A program made the position numbers and the translations under genes. This document shows positions 9,514-19,253 of a stretch of 64,000 nt of DNA, in pieces. The DNA is from Eremothecium cymbalariae DBVPG#7215 (lineage: Eukaryota > Ascomycota > Saccharomycetes > Saccharomycetales > Saccharomycetaceae): contig NC_016455.1 of assembly GCF_000235365.1 (NCBI RefSeq), forward strand, positions 124,001 to 188,000. The letters are read 5' to 3'. Every line of letters begins with the position of its first letter. Within the stretch, counting starts at the first letter, position 1. Under the pieces are notes generated by a model. It was not told the origin of the DNA. It saw only the letters and a program-made list of their open reading frames with translations, and did no database searches.

Positions 9514-11448
9514 TTAACGACGATCGTTTTTACCAATACTACGCTTACCAGAAAACAAATGTTTTGGTAAGGAAGCGGTTGCATGTCTATCTCCTTCACC
9601 TTGCCTAGCTTCTCTGTTTCTTTCTCTTCTGTGTAGCTTAGCCAACCTGTCTGCTTTACTTCTCATGGAGCCATCTACAACACCATCAGTTAACTTATCT
9701 GATTGCCTTAATTTACCGGCTGGAACAACCGAAGATGATTCAAGTTGACCGTAAACAACATCAGCACCTGATTCGACATACCTGTTCTTTTTAGCAGAAG
9801 CTCTTTGTTTCCCTTGCAAAGTGGTCATGTCATGGCCTAGGGAAGACATGTGTTTTTCCATAACATCAAACGATTTGGACATCTTTGAACGAGGCATAGT
9901 ACCACGGTTCTTTAGTGCCTTTCTACTTCTGGCTTCATGGATTATCTTCTTTTGTTTTTCTCTGATCCATGTTGCCTTTTCTTCAATATCCATGACTTCA
10001 TCAGGATCGAAGCCATCGAGTCCTTCATCATCAGACTCGTAGAACCCTTCTGCGGCCAACCTTTCCTCCTCTTCTTCTAGTGCCTGCAGTTTAGCTGCAA
10101 TTTCTGGGTCCAAAAAGTCGTAGACGTTCCTACCGTCCAAAATTTCTGGCATAACGTCGTTCTTCCAGTCATCGTCTTCCAGCAAATACTTATCCTTCAA
10201 ATTGATGTTATATGTACCAGCACCACCATTTTCAGCCTCAATTTCTCTGGCCAGTTTTCTTCTTTCGGGATCCTCAGGATCGTACTTCTTCATGGCCTTG
10301 AATTTTTCCGGAATGTATGGAGTTCTGTCAACACCATCATCACGGGGCTGAGGTTTAGCAACGTGAATCTTGTTCAAAACGTTGTTGATTCTGGACTGTG
10401 ATTTCAACTTATTTTCAATTCTTGACGCTAAAAGCTTTTCACATGCCTTATTTCTAACTTCAAGCACATTTTCCTCTTTAATACAGGAAGTGGTCATAAT
10501 TTCAACACCCGGAAACTCAGAAATCGTCTTGATGAGGTTTTGACGCTCTTCATCTAAATGTTCTGGAGCGATGATATCGGTCTTGTTCATAATCACCATC
10601 ACAGACTTGTTCGAAAACAGAGGTTTGATCGAGTGGAACAATTTAACCTGTGCCTCTATCGTGAAACCACACTGTTCAGAAAGATCCATGAAATACAACA
10701 CTGTGGAACGCAAATGTGCAATTGCATAAATCGACTGCATTTCAATATTGTTCATCTCCTCCGTGGGCCTATCCAAGATACCTGGTGTGTCTATGGCTTG
10801 AAATCTCAAGTACTTGTAGTCAAAGTGACCAACGTACAGAGACTTCGTGGTAAACGCATACGGCTGAACCTCAACGTCAGCCTTTGTAATACATCTCAAG
10901 AATGAAGACTTCCCCACGTTTGGATATCCACAGATCAACAACGTCCTGGTATTCGGATCGATAGAGGGTAATCTACCCAAATGCTGTCTGACCTGCTCCA
11001 AATAAACTAACGGATCCTTCAACTTCTTCACAATAGTAGCCATCCTACCCAATGCTGCTCTCTTCAGCTGTTTGCACTGAAACAAAGACTGACCAAACTT
11101 CAATAACCTAATATAATCCCTAGCAACCTGTTCCACTAGCGTCTTAGCACGAGAAACAGCAGCAAGCGAAATCTTATAATGATTCTTCTCATAAAGAGTA
11201 TCCATCAAATCCCTGTGAAAGGGATGAACATCATTAACATTTGGAAATCCCTTCAAAAGATCATCAAACTTCTCAGTAAACCCTTCACTAGTAAACTTGA
11301 CCTTCCGCATATAAAATGCCCTGATACGAGTGATCTTAAACCCTGCCCTAATCACTGTGGGTGTCTTTCTTTGCGTCCTATTCAACACAATATCCAACAG
11401 ATCATTGGCTGGCGGCACCGTTGGAATATCCTTCCACGACAATTGCAT
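9514..11448 (-). CDS. NOG1: nucleolar GTP-binding protein Nog1
   Basis: Essential GTPase of 60S subunit assembly in nucleolus and nucleus. 644 residues from the ATG at 11448; MQLSWKDIPTVPPANDLLDI matches the yeast protein start. G1 GYPNVGKSS (about 174), G3 DTPGILDRP, G4 NKTD, then the conserved LKDKYLLEDD block and a basic, coiled C-terminus ending in HLFSGKRSIGKNDRR. Nearly collinear with S. cerevisiae Nog1 (647). The promoter carries PAC-like and RRPE-like motifs typical of ribosome biogenesis genes. Confidence 0.98.
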   Translation of the reverse strand: MQLSWKDIPTVPPANDLLDIVLNRTQRKTPTVIRAGFKITRIRAFYMRKVKFTSEGFTEKFDDLLKGFPNVNDVHPFHRDLMDTLYEKNHYKISLAAVSRAKTLVEQVARDYIRLLKFGQSLFQCKQLKRAALGRMATIVKKLKDPLVYLEQVRQHLGRLPSIDPNTRTLLICGYPNVGKSSFLRCITKADVEVQPYAFTTKSLYVGHFDYKYLRFQAIDTPGILDRPTEEMNNIEMQSIYAIAHLRSTVLYFMDLSEQCGFTIEAQVKLFHSIKPLFSNKSVMVIMNKTDIIAPEHLDEERQNLIKTISEFPGVEIMTTSCIKEENVLEVRNKACEKLLASRIENKLKSQSRINNVLNKIHVAKPQPRDDGVDRTPYIPEKFKAMKKYDPEDPERRKLAREIEAENGGAGTYNINLKDKYLLEDDDWKNDVMPEILDGRNVYDFLDPEIAAKLQALEEEEERLAAEGFYESDDEGLDGFDPDEVMDIEEKATWIREKQKKIIHEARSRKALKNRGTMPRSKMSKSFDVMEKHMSSLGHDMTTLQGKQRASAKKNRYVESGADVVYGQLESSSVVPAGKLRQSDKLTDGVVDGSMRSKADRLAKLHRRERNREARQGEGDRHATASLPKHLFSGKRSIGKNDRR

Positions 11449-11560
11449 TCCCACTAAACAGATACGATAACTGAACTTCAACAAATAACAAACAATCTGT
11501 TATCGAAGCCCTTCACCTTTATTAAAAGATATATAGAAATTAATACTAGCTTATAGAGAC

Positions 11561-11624
11561 CTCATCTCATCACTCTTTTCACAACCATAAAAATGGTTTT
11601 TTCGAAAAATTTTCAAAAATTTGA
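11561..11624 (-). promoter_or_regulatory. PAC-like and RRPE-like motifs of NOG1
   Basis: CTCATCTCATCAC (11561-11573) holds two CTCATC cores of the PAC element. GAAAAATTTTC (11604-11614) and the overlapping CAAAAATTTGA fit the RRPE pattern. The two lie about 110-175 bp upstream of NOG1, the usual pairing in ribosome biogenesis promoters. Confidence 0.65.
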
Positions 11625-11662
11625 ATTTCTTTTTTTTCAGTTTTTCATTTTTCAAGAAAACT

Positions 11663-11675
11663 AGTGTATGGGTGT
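11663..11675 (-). promoter_or_regulatory. Rap1-type site
   Basis: AGTGTATGGGTGT, the reverse complement of ACACCCATACACT, one base off the Rap1 consensus end. It lies between divergent NOG1 and SEC62. Confidence 0.5.
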
Positions 11676-12301
11676 GCAACAACAGGTTTACTCCACCGCA
11701 TGGACAAAATCACCATCCGGAGCTAAATAATACATAACGTATATACAGCACAGGGACATATAGGATGCTGCAAACTTTTTTATCTCATCGAAATCTTTCG
11801 CACCCCATTTAATAGCTTTTATATCGCCCTAACTATGCATCTTTGTTATTTACACCGCTGTTTGACTGTTTTTAGTGGTTCGACCGAGCCATCCACCATC
11901 CGTATTAAAATGAAGTCCGATCTGGAATAGGCACGGCCAAATATCGATGCTCAAATGGATCGCTTTCCAAAAAAACGCAAATACAAGTCAAGTTTGGATG
12001 GTGATTGGGTAGGTTAGGTGTTGGACGGCGGGCTGGTGTAAATGGTGGAGTTGTAATTGTGCAATAGCCGTGTTCTGACCTTGGTGGTATGTCAAGAAAG
12101 CGGTCCAGCTAGATCAACCATGCGGGTTACCCGGTTTTCCGTTCATAGTGAACATCGTACAGGCTGCTTTGCCACGTTCGAGGTTTTCACTGGGTATGTG
12201 AGTGTATTAGATCCAGTTAATCCGTTCAGCAGGTCACAAGGACTCAGTACCTGATAACTTATTCAAGGAATTATACAGGAGTAACACATACCTGAGTAAA
12301 T

Positions 12302-12333
12302 CTTGGCTTTTTGGTTCGAAAAAAAAAGCCAAG
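12302..12333 (+). other. perfect 11-bp hairpin in SEC62 leader
   Basis: CTTGGCTTTTT at 12302-12312 pairs perfectly with 12323-12333, with a 10-nt loop. It ends 23 nt before the SEC62 ATG, so it is probably in the mRNA leader and could hinder scanning. Confidence 0.7.
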
Positions 12334-12356
12334 TAGAATAGATTTCTGGTTACCCC

Positions 12357-13091
12357 ATGTCGGATCCCAATTCGCCGGTGTCAATAGCCTCACTTCTCCG
12401 TCATCATAAGGAACTCAAGCAGAGACAAGGGCTTTTCCAGTCTCGACGAATGGATTTCTTTCGTTTCAAGAGATTTGTAAGAGCGTTGAAATCACCAGAG
12501 TATGCAGTAAATTCCAAGGATGATCCGGAACAGTACCCACCTATAACGAACGACGAGGATGCTCGTAACATATTCATATCGTTGATAAAAGCGCAGTTAG
12601 TGGTTCCTTGCACCAAGCTTCATACTTCTGAATGCAAAGACCACGGGATTAAGCCAAATAAAGACTATCCAAGTTTGCTGCTCTCCACGAAGGCCACATT
12701 GGTTCCGGACGAATACTATGTGTGGACATACAACCCGAAAACAGAAATGGACTATTTAATTCTCTTGGGGATAACATTAGGTATCTTTGCCTTCGTATGC
12801 TATCCACTATGGCCCCAATCAATGAAGCGTTTGGTATACTACTTGTCGCTAAGCATGCTCGCTCTAATTGCACTCTTTTTTGGCATCGCTATCGTTAGGT
12901 TTGTTATCTACATCTTCTCACTAGCCATAGTTAGTAAACATGGCGGGTTCTGGATATTCCCAAACCTCTTTGAAGACTGTGGCGTCTTGGACAGTTTTAA
13001 ACCTATTTATGGCTATGGAGAAGTTGATTGTTATAGCTACATTAAAAAGCTGAAAAGAAGGAAGAAGAGATTGGACAAGAAGAAACAATAA
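12357..13091 (+). CDS. SEC62: ER translocation subunit Sec62
   Basis: Essential subunit of the Sec62/63 complex for post-translational import into the ER. 244 residues. Basic cytosolic N-terminus, two membrane segments (about 131-151 and 159-192), and a very basic C-terminal tail ([15 protein letters not shown]). DPKT-free middle region contains [15 protein letters not shown] next to the first membrane span. Somewhat shorter than the S. cerevisiae protein. Position after NOG1 matches YPL093-YPL094. Confidence 0.96.
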   Translation: MSDPNSPVSIASLLRHHKELKQRQGLFQSRRMDFFRFKRFVRALKSPEYAVNSKDDPEQYPPITNDEDARNIFISLIKAQLVVPCTKLHTSECKDHGIKPNKDYPSLLLSTKATLVPDEYYVWTYNPKTEMDYLILLGITLGIFAFVCYPLWPQSMKRLVYYLSLSMLALIALFFGIAIVRFVIYIFSLAIVSKHGGFWIFPNLFEDCGVLDSFKPIYGYGEVDCYSYIKKLKRRKKRLDKKKQ

Positions 13092-13592
13092 TCCTATATT
13101 CATTCTTTTTTTATTACCATTTTCTAGTCTGAATCGTATTACATCTAGCTCTCTCACTTTTCTTGTGTGACTTATCGATATATATATACATATATACCTA
13201 TATATATCTATGTATCTATGTAGGAATATCGATTCTGCTGCAGCCTTTACTTAAATTCGAGAGGACCCACTGTCACCTAAAGTAAAACACACAAAACATA
13301 AATACTATTATATCCTCTAACTTATGCATCTAACAAGCCACTGAAACATCCCATCAGTTCAACGTGTTAATAGTCATGTTCTTAGCCTTCAACATTGGCA
13401 ACGGTTGTTTGAATATGGTGATAATCAAAAGGCGAGAACGGATTAAAAATCAAAAAAGAAACGACTAACAAAACTCAATTTAAAATCCTAGTTTTTAGAG
13501 TTAATTTTAAGAACAGAATGGATACAAAGACAAGAATCATTTGTTTATATAGTAGGTTGGAGCTTAATTAGGTATTATTGTTGATTCGAAAG
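13092..13592. other. intergenic SEC62-FZO1
   Basis: 501 bp with an imperfect TA-rich repeat tract (13170-13222) just after SEC62. The rest is an AT-rich promoter region of FZO1 without recognised sites. Confidence 0.6.
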
Positions 13593-16013
13593 ATGTCTAA
13601 AGGGAATAAAGATAAGAAAGATGAGCCTTGGGAGCTTTCATATGCCAGAGATGGGGTTGAGTTTAATGGTGATGATTTAGAAGGACTGCTGGAACATGGT
13701 TCAGACGGGAGACGAAGATTATCGAACGATAATCTAGTCTCTTCGCATTTAAATCAGTGGAATTACAATCATAACCGGGGGGCGTTGATGCAAGGGATTG
13801 AAGAGGCTCAAGGTTTGGTTACTGATTTGGTTAATGAAAATGGAGAGCGTCCCATGCATATTCCGGAGAGTGATCTGCAAATATTACAGGTTAGTTTGAA
13901 GTTGGATGGGAACTGGCAAAATAACTTTTCTTTAGATAAGGAGGCTTTGGCACATGTTTTTAATAGTCAAGCAAAGTCTGCTTCAAAGCATTTGGGGAAT
14001 TTGTTGGTTCGTGTCCAAGATACATCTTCAAAAGTATTCATTACTGGAGACTTGAATGCGGGAAAGTCAACGTTATGCAATGCGCTGTTGCGGAAACAGC
14101 TTCTCCCGGAGGACCAACTTCCATGTACCAATGTTTTCTGTGAAATCCTGGAGGCACGTGAGAACGACAACATTGAACAAGTGCATGCGATTTCATTATC
14201 CGTTGCTGCTAGTGTGAAGGAAGCCTACGATGTGTATGACATCCAAGACCGTTCGACTTATGAAGTGTTTCCTCTAGAGGAACTAAGCAGTCTGGTTCAT
14301 AAGAACTCCGAGTATTCACTTTTGAAAATTTATATCAAGGATGATCAGCGCCCTGCAGAAACTAGCTTGTTGAGAAATGGCACGGCGGATATTGCTTTGA
14401 TCGATTCCCCGGGGCTAAACATGGACTCAGTGCAAACTACCCAAGTCATGTCTCGTCAAGAGGAGATTGACTTGGTGATCTTCGTGGTAAACGCTGAAAA
14501 TCAGCTCACACTTTCGGGTAAAGAATTCATCTCGATCGCTTCTAAGGAAAAGAAGCTTATGTTTTTTGTTGTGAACAAGTTCGATCAAATTAAAGACAAA
14601 CAGCGTTGTAAGAAACTCATCTTAGATCAAATAAAAGAGATTTCTCCGGAGACGTTCAAGAAATCTGCAGAGTTCGTACACTTTGTTTCCAGTGAAGGAG
14701 TAATCCCTAATGACACCCATGAAGAGGGCGGTAGCGGACCTGGAGGCGACCCAGATTACGATAACCTTGTCCCACCTGATCCTCATTTTGAAAGCTTGGA
14801 AAACAGTTTACGCAACTTTATCTTAAAGAAAAGGTCACTATCCAAGTTGTTGCCTGCAAAAACATACTTGATGAAATTGCTATACGACGTGGAAAGAATT
14901 TCTGCCTGGAACGTACATGTATACAAGGATGAAGAAAGTCAGTTGAATATAGAACTAAATGAGTTGGCCCCACTGATCCAAGGAACTAAGACGCATTGTA
15001 TCAAGTTAACTGAATCCGTTGACAAAAAGACAGAAGATTCCGTCACTGATGTGTACGAGTCTACTAGGCATCGTATTCTTGCTTCATTGGAATTATTACC
15101 GTCAGATTTCCCAGCATACGATGGACTTTCGAACATACATGACTACATCTTCCGTACAAGGCAGTTTATTATCGAACGGATCAAATCGAGTGTTGTTACT
15201 AGTGAACTAGATGCCAGGAATAAAACAACTGAGGTCGTCGATGATATCAATAAAATGGCAAAAAATGCTCTTGGCGATGATTTCATGTCGAACAGAGTGT
15301 TTAAGAGCGACTTAATGTTTACTAGAAGGAAACACTCACTAGGAAAACAATTAACTGTTCCATTCAACATGCTGGACTTATTCGCTCCTTCATGGGAAGG
15401 TTTTGTGTTGTACGTCACTTGCGGATTTAGTATAAGGCCAAAACAAGAAACGCTTAAATCTTCTGACTCAAATTCAGTTGTAACTACACTAGGCTTAACA
15501 AACTACTCCATAAGCAAATACTGGACAAACCCATCATTAATATTTACGTCCAAGATCCCAACCTTGGCAATTTATTCATATGGAGGTGTAAAAGTGGTTA
15601 CAAATTTCCTCCTCTATGGCACAAGATTCTTTACTTGGCAGTCGTTCAAAAAGTTATCAACCTCATTCGTACTCATTGGTTCTGTGCTTGGAATTGCATA
15701 CCTCATAAGCGACCTACCTAGAGCTTTACCAATGAACTTGTCAAAAAATTACAAGAAAAAGCTCCAGGACTTAAACTACATCCACTCTAACGCAGATAGG
15801 ATATCTAAGGAAGTCCGTGAAGTGTTAAAAATCCCTACCCGTGAAATCGTAAAGTCTTGTGAATTGGTTCTGGATCGTAAACAGGCTCAAAAGAAAACGT
15901 TAGAGAGCAAAATGCAGAACAACGCTCTAAGTATTAACTTTTTCCAACGTCTAGCAGAAAGGGCTTCTAAACACAGGCAACTCATTGAAGAGATTAATTT
16001 GGATGTGGACTAG
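13593..16013 (+). CDS. FZO1: mitofusin Fzo1
   Basis: Dynamin-related GTPase of the mitochondrial outer membrane that drives fusion. 806 residues from ATG 13593 (MSKGNKDKKDEPWEL). G1 GDLNAGKST (about 148), G2 Thr in PCTNV, G3 DSPG (about 270), G4 NKFD (about 327). Heptad-rich regions flank the two closely spaced membrane segments (about 655-710), leaving both ends in the cytosol. Length is close to that of the S. cerevisiae protein. Synteny matches YBR179C. Confidence 0.97.
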   Translation: MSKGNKDKKDEPWELSYARDGVEFNGDDLEGLLEHGSDGRRRLSNDNLVSSHLNQWNYNHNRGALMQGIEEAQGLVTDLVNENGERPMHIPESDLQILQVSLKLDGNWQNNFSLDKEALAHVFNSQAKSASKHLGNLLVRVQDTSSKVFITGDLNAGKSTLCNALLRKQLLPEDQLPCTNVFCEILEARENDNIEQVHAISLSVAASVKEAYDVYDIQDRSTYEVFPLEELSSLVHKNSEYSLLKIYIKDDQRPAETSLLRNGTADIALIDSPGLNMDSVQTTQVMSRQEEIDLVIFVVNAENQLTLSGKEFISIASKEKKLMFFVVNKFDQIKDKQRCKKLILDQIKEISPETFKKSAEFVHFVSSEGVIPNDTHEEGGSGPGGDPDYDNLVPPDPHFESLENSLRNFILKKRSLSKLLPAKTYLMKLLYDVERISAWNVHVYKDEESQLNIELNELAPLIQGTKTHCIKLTESVDKKTEDSVTDVYESTRHRILASLELLPSDFPAYDGLSNIHDYIFRTRQFIIERIKSSVVTSELDARNKTTEVVDDINKMAKNALGDDFMSNRVFKSDLMFTRRKHSLGKQLTVPFNMLDLFAPSWEGFVLYVTCGFSIRPKQETLKSSDSNSVVTTLGLTNYSISKYWTNPSLIFTSKIPTLAIYSYGGVKVVTNFLLYGTRFFTWQSFKKLSTSFVLIGSVLGIAYLISDLPRALPMNLSKNYKKKLQDLNYIHSNADRISKEVREVLKIPTREIVKSCELVLDRKQAQKKTLESKMQNNALSINFFQRLAERASKHRQLIEEINLDVD

Positions 16014-16356
16014 TCTACTGATAATTTCCAGTTCTTCCAGTTTTTTCGTATAAATCTGTAAATAGTTATACAATATAATTACATAAGATGTGGTCACCAT
16101 GTAGCCAACTCTTTCAAATCGCTTTTAAACCATCTCCTCCGTCTTCGTGGTCCGCGTGGCTTGGACGGAGCTTTTGTTGGATTGTTCGGAGCCGGAACAG
16201 TTATGGCCAGGCCATAGATCAGAGTCGATTTAACCTGGCTCACCCACATAAATAAGAGTACCTCTTCGCCTTTAGAGGAGCAATGTCGTGTTTTATCGTT
16301 ACTTCAACGGTGTAAATCTAGCGGTTTTTCAGGAACTTTCAATATTAAGTTCCGTT
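16014..16356. other. intergenic FZO1-EHT1
   Basis: 343 bp. Contains the inverted repeat TATGGCCAGGCCATA (16202-16216), a CTCCGTC/GACGGAG stem near 16136-16171, and a 10-codon open frame (16283-16315) just before the EHT1 start. Confidence 0.6.
16283..16315 (+). other. possible uORF before EHT1/EEB1
   Basis: ATG TCG ... GTG TAA, 10 codons plus stop, ending 41 nt before the main ATG in another frame. It matters only if the mRNA starts upstream of 16283. Confidence 0.4.
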
Positions 16357-17700
16357 ATGAATTTGCCTATTATTAACCCTTTTAATTGGGGGATTCGAGG
16401 AACTGTATCTCAACATTTGTGGAATAATGATAGAGTATCATTGACTCTCAAGGATTCTCGCATTGTCACTTTAGATAAATTTGTGAATGAGAATGTTCCT
16501 GGGTTAAAAGATGGGGCGCGGTTTAATTTAAAACCTTATCTATTTACTGGCATTCTACAAACTTTTTACCTGGGGGCTGCTGATTTTAGTAACAAGTTCA
16601 CTGAATTTTATGGGAGAGAGATAGTTCATTACTCAGATGGAGGAGTATCAGCTGCTGATTGGGCTATGAACGAGTGGAAGAAGAGTTATGCGCTTGAAAA
16701 TACTGGACAATTTAATAAGCAAAGATTCGAGGAAGACGCAGCGAAGACACACCCTGATAACTGGCCTCGTTTGCATCCTCGCACAAGATATTTGAGTGAG
16801 GAGGAGCTAAATGAAGTACATAACGATACTAGACCCTTAATTGTTATTCAACACGGGTTAGCAGGTGGTTCCCATGAACCTGTTATTAGATGCTTGGTCA
16901 AAGACTTGATGGAATTAGGGAGATTTAATGTTGTGGTGCTGGCTGCCCGTGGATGCGCACGTACTAAGGTTACGGTTAAGAAATTATTCGATATGGTTTC
17001 CACTGATGATTTACGTGAATTTATTAGAAGAGAACATGAAAGGATCCCAGGAAGGAAAATTTATGGTGTGGGATTTTCATTTGGCGCAACATTAATTGCT
17101 AACTACTTAGGAGAAGAAGGCACCGATTGTCCACTATCTGGTGTAGTATGTTTATCGAATCCTTGGAATATGGCAGCCTCTTCTCAGAAAATGGAAAACG
17201 ACTTCTGGTCTAAAAAGCTGTTTTCAAAGGCGATTGTAAACTTCTTATTCAGAACAGTAAAGGCTAATATGGCAGAATTGGAATATAATGAGAAGGTGGA
17301 TGGACCTTCATTCCTTGGGAATCATAAGAAGCCATCACCCCATGTTTTTACCAATTCTAATCTGGAAATGGCAAAGAACTGTAGTTCAGTAGTTGAATTT
17401 GATGAAATCTATGCCGCACCAGCCTCAGGGTTTAAAACTGCTTTGGATTATTATAAAAGTGGGGCCTCATTGAACAGGTTAGGGAAGATTAGAGTTCCTA
17501 CTTTAGTAATAAATTCATATGATGATCCTCTTACCGGACACGAGTCGATTCCTATTAAGGAAGCAGAAGCAAACAGTAATATTCTGCTGTGTACTACTGA
17601 CTTAGGTGGTCACCTAGCCTATCTAGATGCTAATGACAACTCGTGGGTGACTCAGCAAATTACGCATTTCTTCGATAGATTAGATGCGCTCACTGTTTAA
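16357..17700 (+). CDS. EHT1: medium-chain fatty acid ethyl ester synthase/esterase (EHT1/EEB1)
   Basis: Acyl-CoA:ethanol O-acyltransferase with esterase activity; makes ethyl hexanoate and octanoate, and acts at lipid droplets or the mitochondrial outer membrane in yeast. 447 residues from ATG 16357 (MNLPIINPFNWGIRGTVSQ). Alpha/beta hydrolase: nucleophile in GFSFGA (Ser241), acid in NSYDDP (about 389-390), His419 in LGGHLAYLD; HGLAGGSHEP forms the oxyanion region. A single gene here represents the EHT1/EEB1 ohnolog pair (YBR177C/YPL095C). Confidence 0.94.
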   Translation: MNLPIINPFNWGIRGTVSQHLWNNDRVSLTLKDSRIVTLDKFVNENVPGLKDGARFNLKPYLFTGILQTFYLGAADFSNKFTEFYGREIVHYSDGGVSAADWAMNEWKKSYALENTGQFNKQRFEEDAAKTHPDNWPRLHPRTRYLSEEELNEVHNDTRPLIVIQHGLAGGSHEPVIRCLVKDLMELGRFNVVVLAARGCARTKVTVKKLFDMVSTDDLREFIRREHERIPGRKIYGVGFSFGATLIANYLGEEGTDCPLSGVVCLSNPWNMAASSQKMENDFWSKKLFSKAIVNFLFRTVKANMAELEYNEKVDGPSFLGNHKKPSPHVFTNSNLEMAKNCSSVVEFDEIYAAPASGFKTALDYYKSGASLNRLGKIRVPTLVINSYDDPLTGHESIPIKEAEANSNILLCTTDLGGHLAYLDANDNSWVTQQITHFFDRLDALTV

Positions 17701-17777
17701 GTGGAATTTTCCTTTGATTAAAGGACGATTCGTTATGTGCTAACTATTGTAGCTCAGATATACCGAATTTTATATAT

Positions 17778-18815
17778 TTAGTTACCGTCTTCGCCCCTCT
17801 GTTTTTTCCATTGTGTTGAGCCACTTTCTCTGCCAACAGCAGCTGAAGTAGTGCTAGAAGGCAGGCCAGTCTTAAGAAGTTCTATATCTTCAAGTTCATC
17901 ACGGCAGCTTAAAAGGTATACATATTCATCGGACAAAGACTTTCTAAATGTTTTGGTCATATAATCCAACAGGAAATGTAAATCATCTTCGTTTATTTGA
18001 TCTCTGACAAGCTGGTTCTTCAGGATATATCTGTTACTAACATCTTTAACGCTATCACATGAAAATGCAATAACATAACTCATAGATTTGTTCCAATTAA
18101 TAGAATATATAAAGGGTTCATCAAAGCTCTTTTCACAAGAATCCACATGAACCCAGCGCTTCAAATAATTTGAATAGACTTCACACCAAACATGGTCTTC
18201 TTTATTCCAAATATATCTCGTTTCGATTCCAAAAGATTTCAACACTAGGGTGAAAAGATTACACCATTCTCCACATCTTCCAGTGCGTGTCTCCAGTAGT
18301 TTAATAGGGTCATTGTAACGAGGGAAGCGGGTGACTCCACCACATTTGTCACAGTGATATAATTCCACTACACCGCATTCATATTGAGCTTCATCCTGAT
18401 TAGGCATTCCCTGTCCTACTGCACGCTGAAATTCTACACTATCACATACTGTGCACTTAGGTCGATCACACCACGTAAAGAAATCCTCTTTGAAGTACCT
18501 CAGAAGTTCCTTTACTAATCTGTCTTCGTAATCTTCAGAGGCCGTCGACCCAACCCCACTGGAATCAACATTTTGGTAGATTAGCTCAAGGTTCAATGCA
18601 TCGAAAACTTGGGCATGCCAATTTTCATTATCATATCTGTAGCATAATGATTTACGCAGCGAATCAAGTTTCCTTGCGAAAGCATTAGTACTCAATAAAG
18701 TTCGGTATCTTAGATCTTCACCAGGACAAAACTGCTTAGATTTTTTTAATACGATGATCCTGTAAGCATTTAAAAGTTTTCTAGAAACATTCGAATATAT
18801 TTCATCAACATTCAT
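17778..18815 (-). CDS. PNG1: peptide:N-glycanase Png1
   Basis: Removes N-glycans from misfolded glycoproteins in ER-associated degradation, in cytosol and nucleus. 345 residues. Transglutaminase-like core with the triad Cys181 (TGRCGEWC), His208 (DHVWCEVY) and Asp225 (WVHVDSCE), and zinc-binding CxxC pairs (CTVC about 121, CDKC about 155). It is convergent with EHT1/EEB1 and divergent from ERI1, as in S. cerevisiae. Confidence 0.97.
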   Translation of the reverse strand: MNVDEIYSNVSRKLLNAYRIIVLKKSKQFCPGEDLRYRTLLSTNAFARKLDSLRKSLCYRYDNENWHAQVFDALNLELIYQNVDSSGVGSTASEDYEDRLVKELLRYFKEDFFTWCDRPKCTVCDSVEFQRAVGQGMPNQDEAQYECGVVELYHCDKCGGVTRFPRYNDPIKLLETRTGRCGEWCNLFTLVLKSFGIETRYIWNKEDHVWCEVYSNYLKRWVHVDSCEKSFDEPFIYSINWNKSMSYVIAFSCDSVKDVSNRYILKNQLVRDQINEDDLHFLLDYMTKTFRKSLSDEYVYLLSCRDELEDIELLKTGLPSSTTSAAVGRESGSTQWKKQRGEDGN

Positions 18816-18959
18816 CGTTGTGGCTATAATTATATCGTTAGCTTATCTTTTGGTTTTGGTAAAGTATTCCGCGTATTAAAATATATCGCATTTCATTTCA
18901 ATATATTCAACAAACCGTCATTATATAGCATTATTGAATGCAACAAGAAATTCGTCCAT

Positions 18960-19166
18960 ATGAATGATAAAAATGTTGCAATATTGGTTTTAGTGGCTAC
19001 TTATTCGATTTTAACTATTTCATTTTCTACATTATGGTTTTCATGGGGTGATGAGAATCGCTTCTATTATTGGTGTGTAATATGCTTAACACCTGTTATG
19101 CTCTGGATTTGGTGTGTGATATCCTGGTGCGGAGCACAATTATTTGCATATGCTAAACGTGAGTGA
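18960..19166 (+). CDS. ERI1: GPI-GlcNAc transferase subunit Eri1
   Basis: Small ER membrane subunit of the enzyme that starts GPI anchor synthesis; it also binds GTP-loaded Ras2 in S. cerevisiae. 68 residues, the same length as the yeast protein, with two membrane segments (about 5-26 and 36-62) and little else. Recognised by length, topology and position next to PNG1 on the opposite strand (YPL096C-A). Confidence 0.9.
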   Translation: MNDKNVAILVLVATYSILTISFSTLWFSWGDENRFYYWCVICLTPVMLWIWCVISWCGAQLFAYAKRE

Positions 19167-19201
19167 TGAAATATATCAGATAAAGTTGAGCAACGATGAG
19201 A

Positions 19202-19224
19202 ATATATATATATATATATATATA
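19202..19224. repeat. (TA)n microsatellite
   Basis: About 11 TA units between the ERI1 and MSY1 stops. Length is likely polymorphic. Confidence 0.85.
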
Positions 19225-19253
19225 ATATAAATGAGAAATTCTCTCTATTCTAT

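Larger units (their letters stand above)
11449..12356. other. divergent promoter NOG1-SEC62
   Basis: 908 bp between divergent starts. It holds the NOG1 PAC/RRPE motifs (11561-11624), a reverse Rap1-type site (11663-11675) and a strong hairpin in the presumed SEC62 leader (12302-12333). No gene is supported. Confidence 0.65.

Noticed and set aside
12313..12320. GGTTCGAA, a tRNA box B-like sequence
   Set aside because: It is the loop of the SEC62 leader hairpin; no acceptor stem, box A or terminator makes a tRNA.
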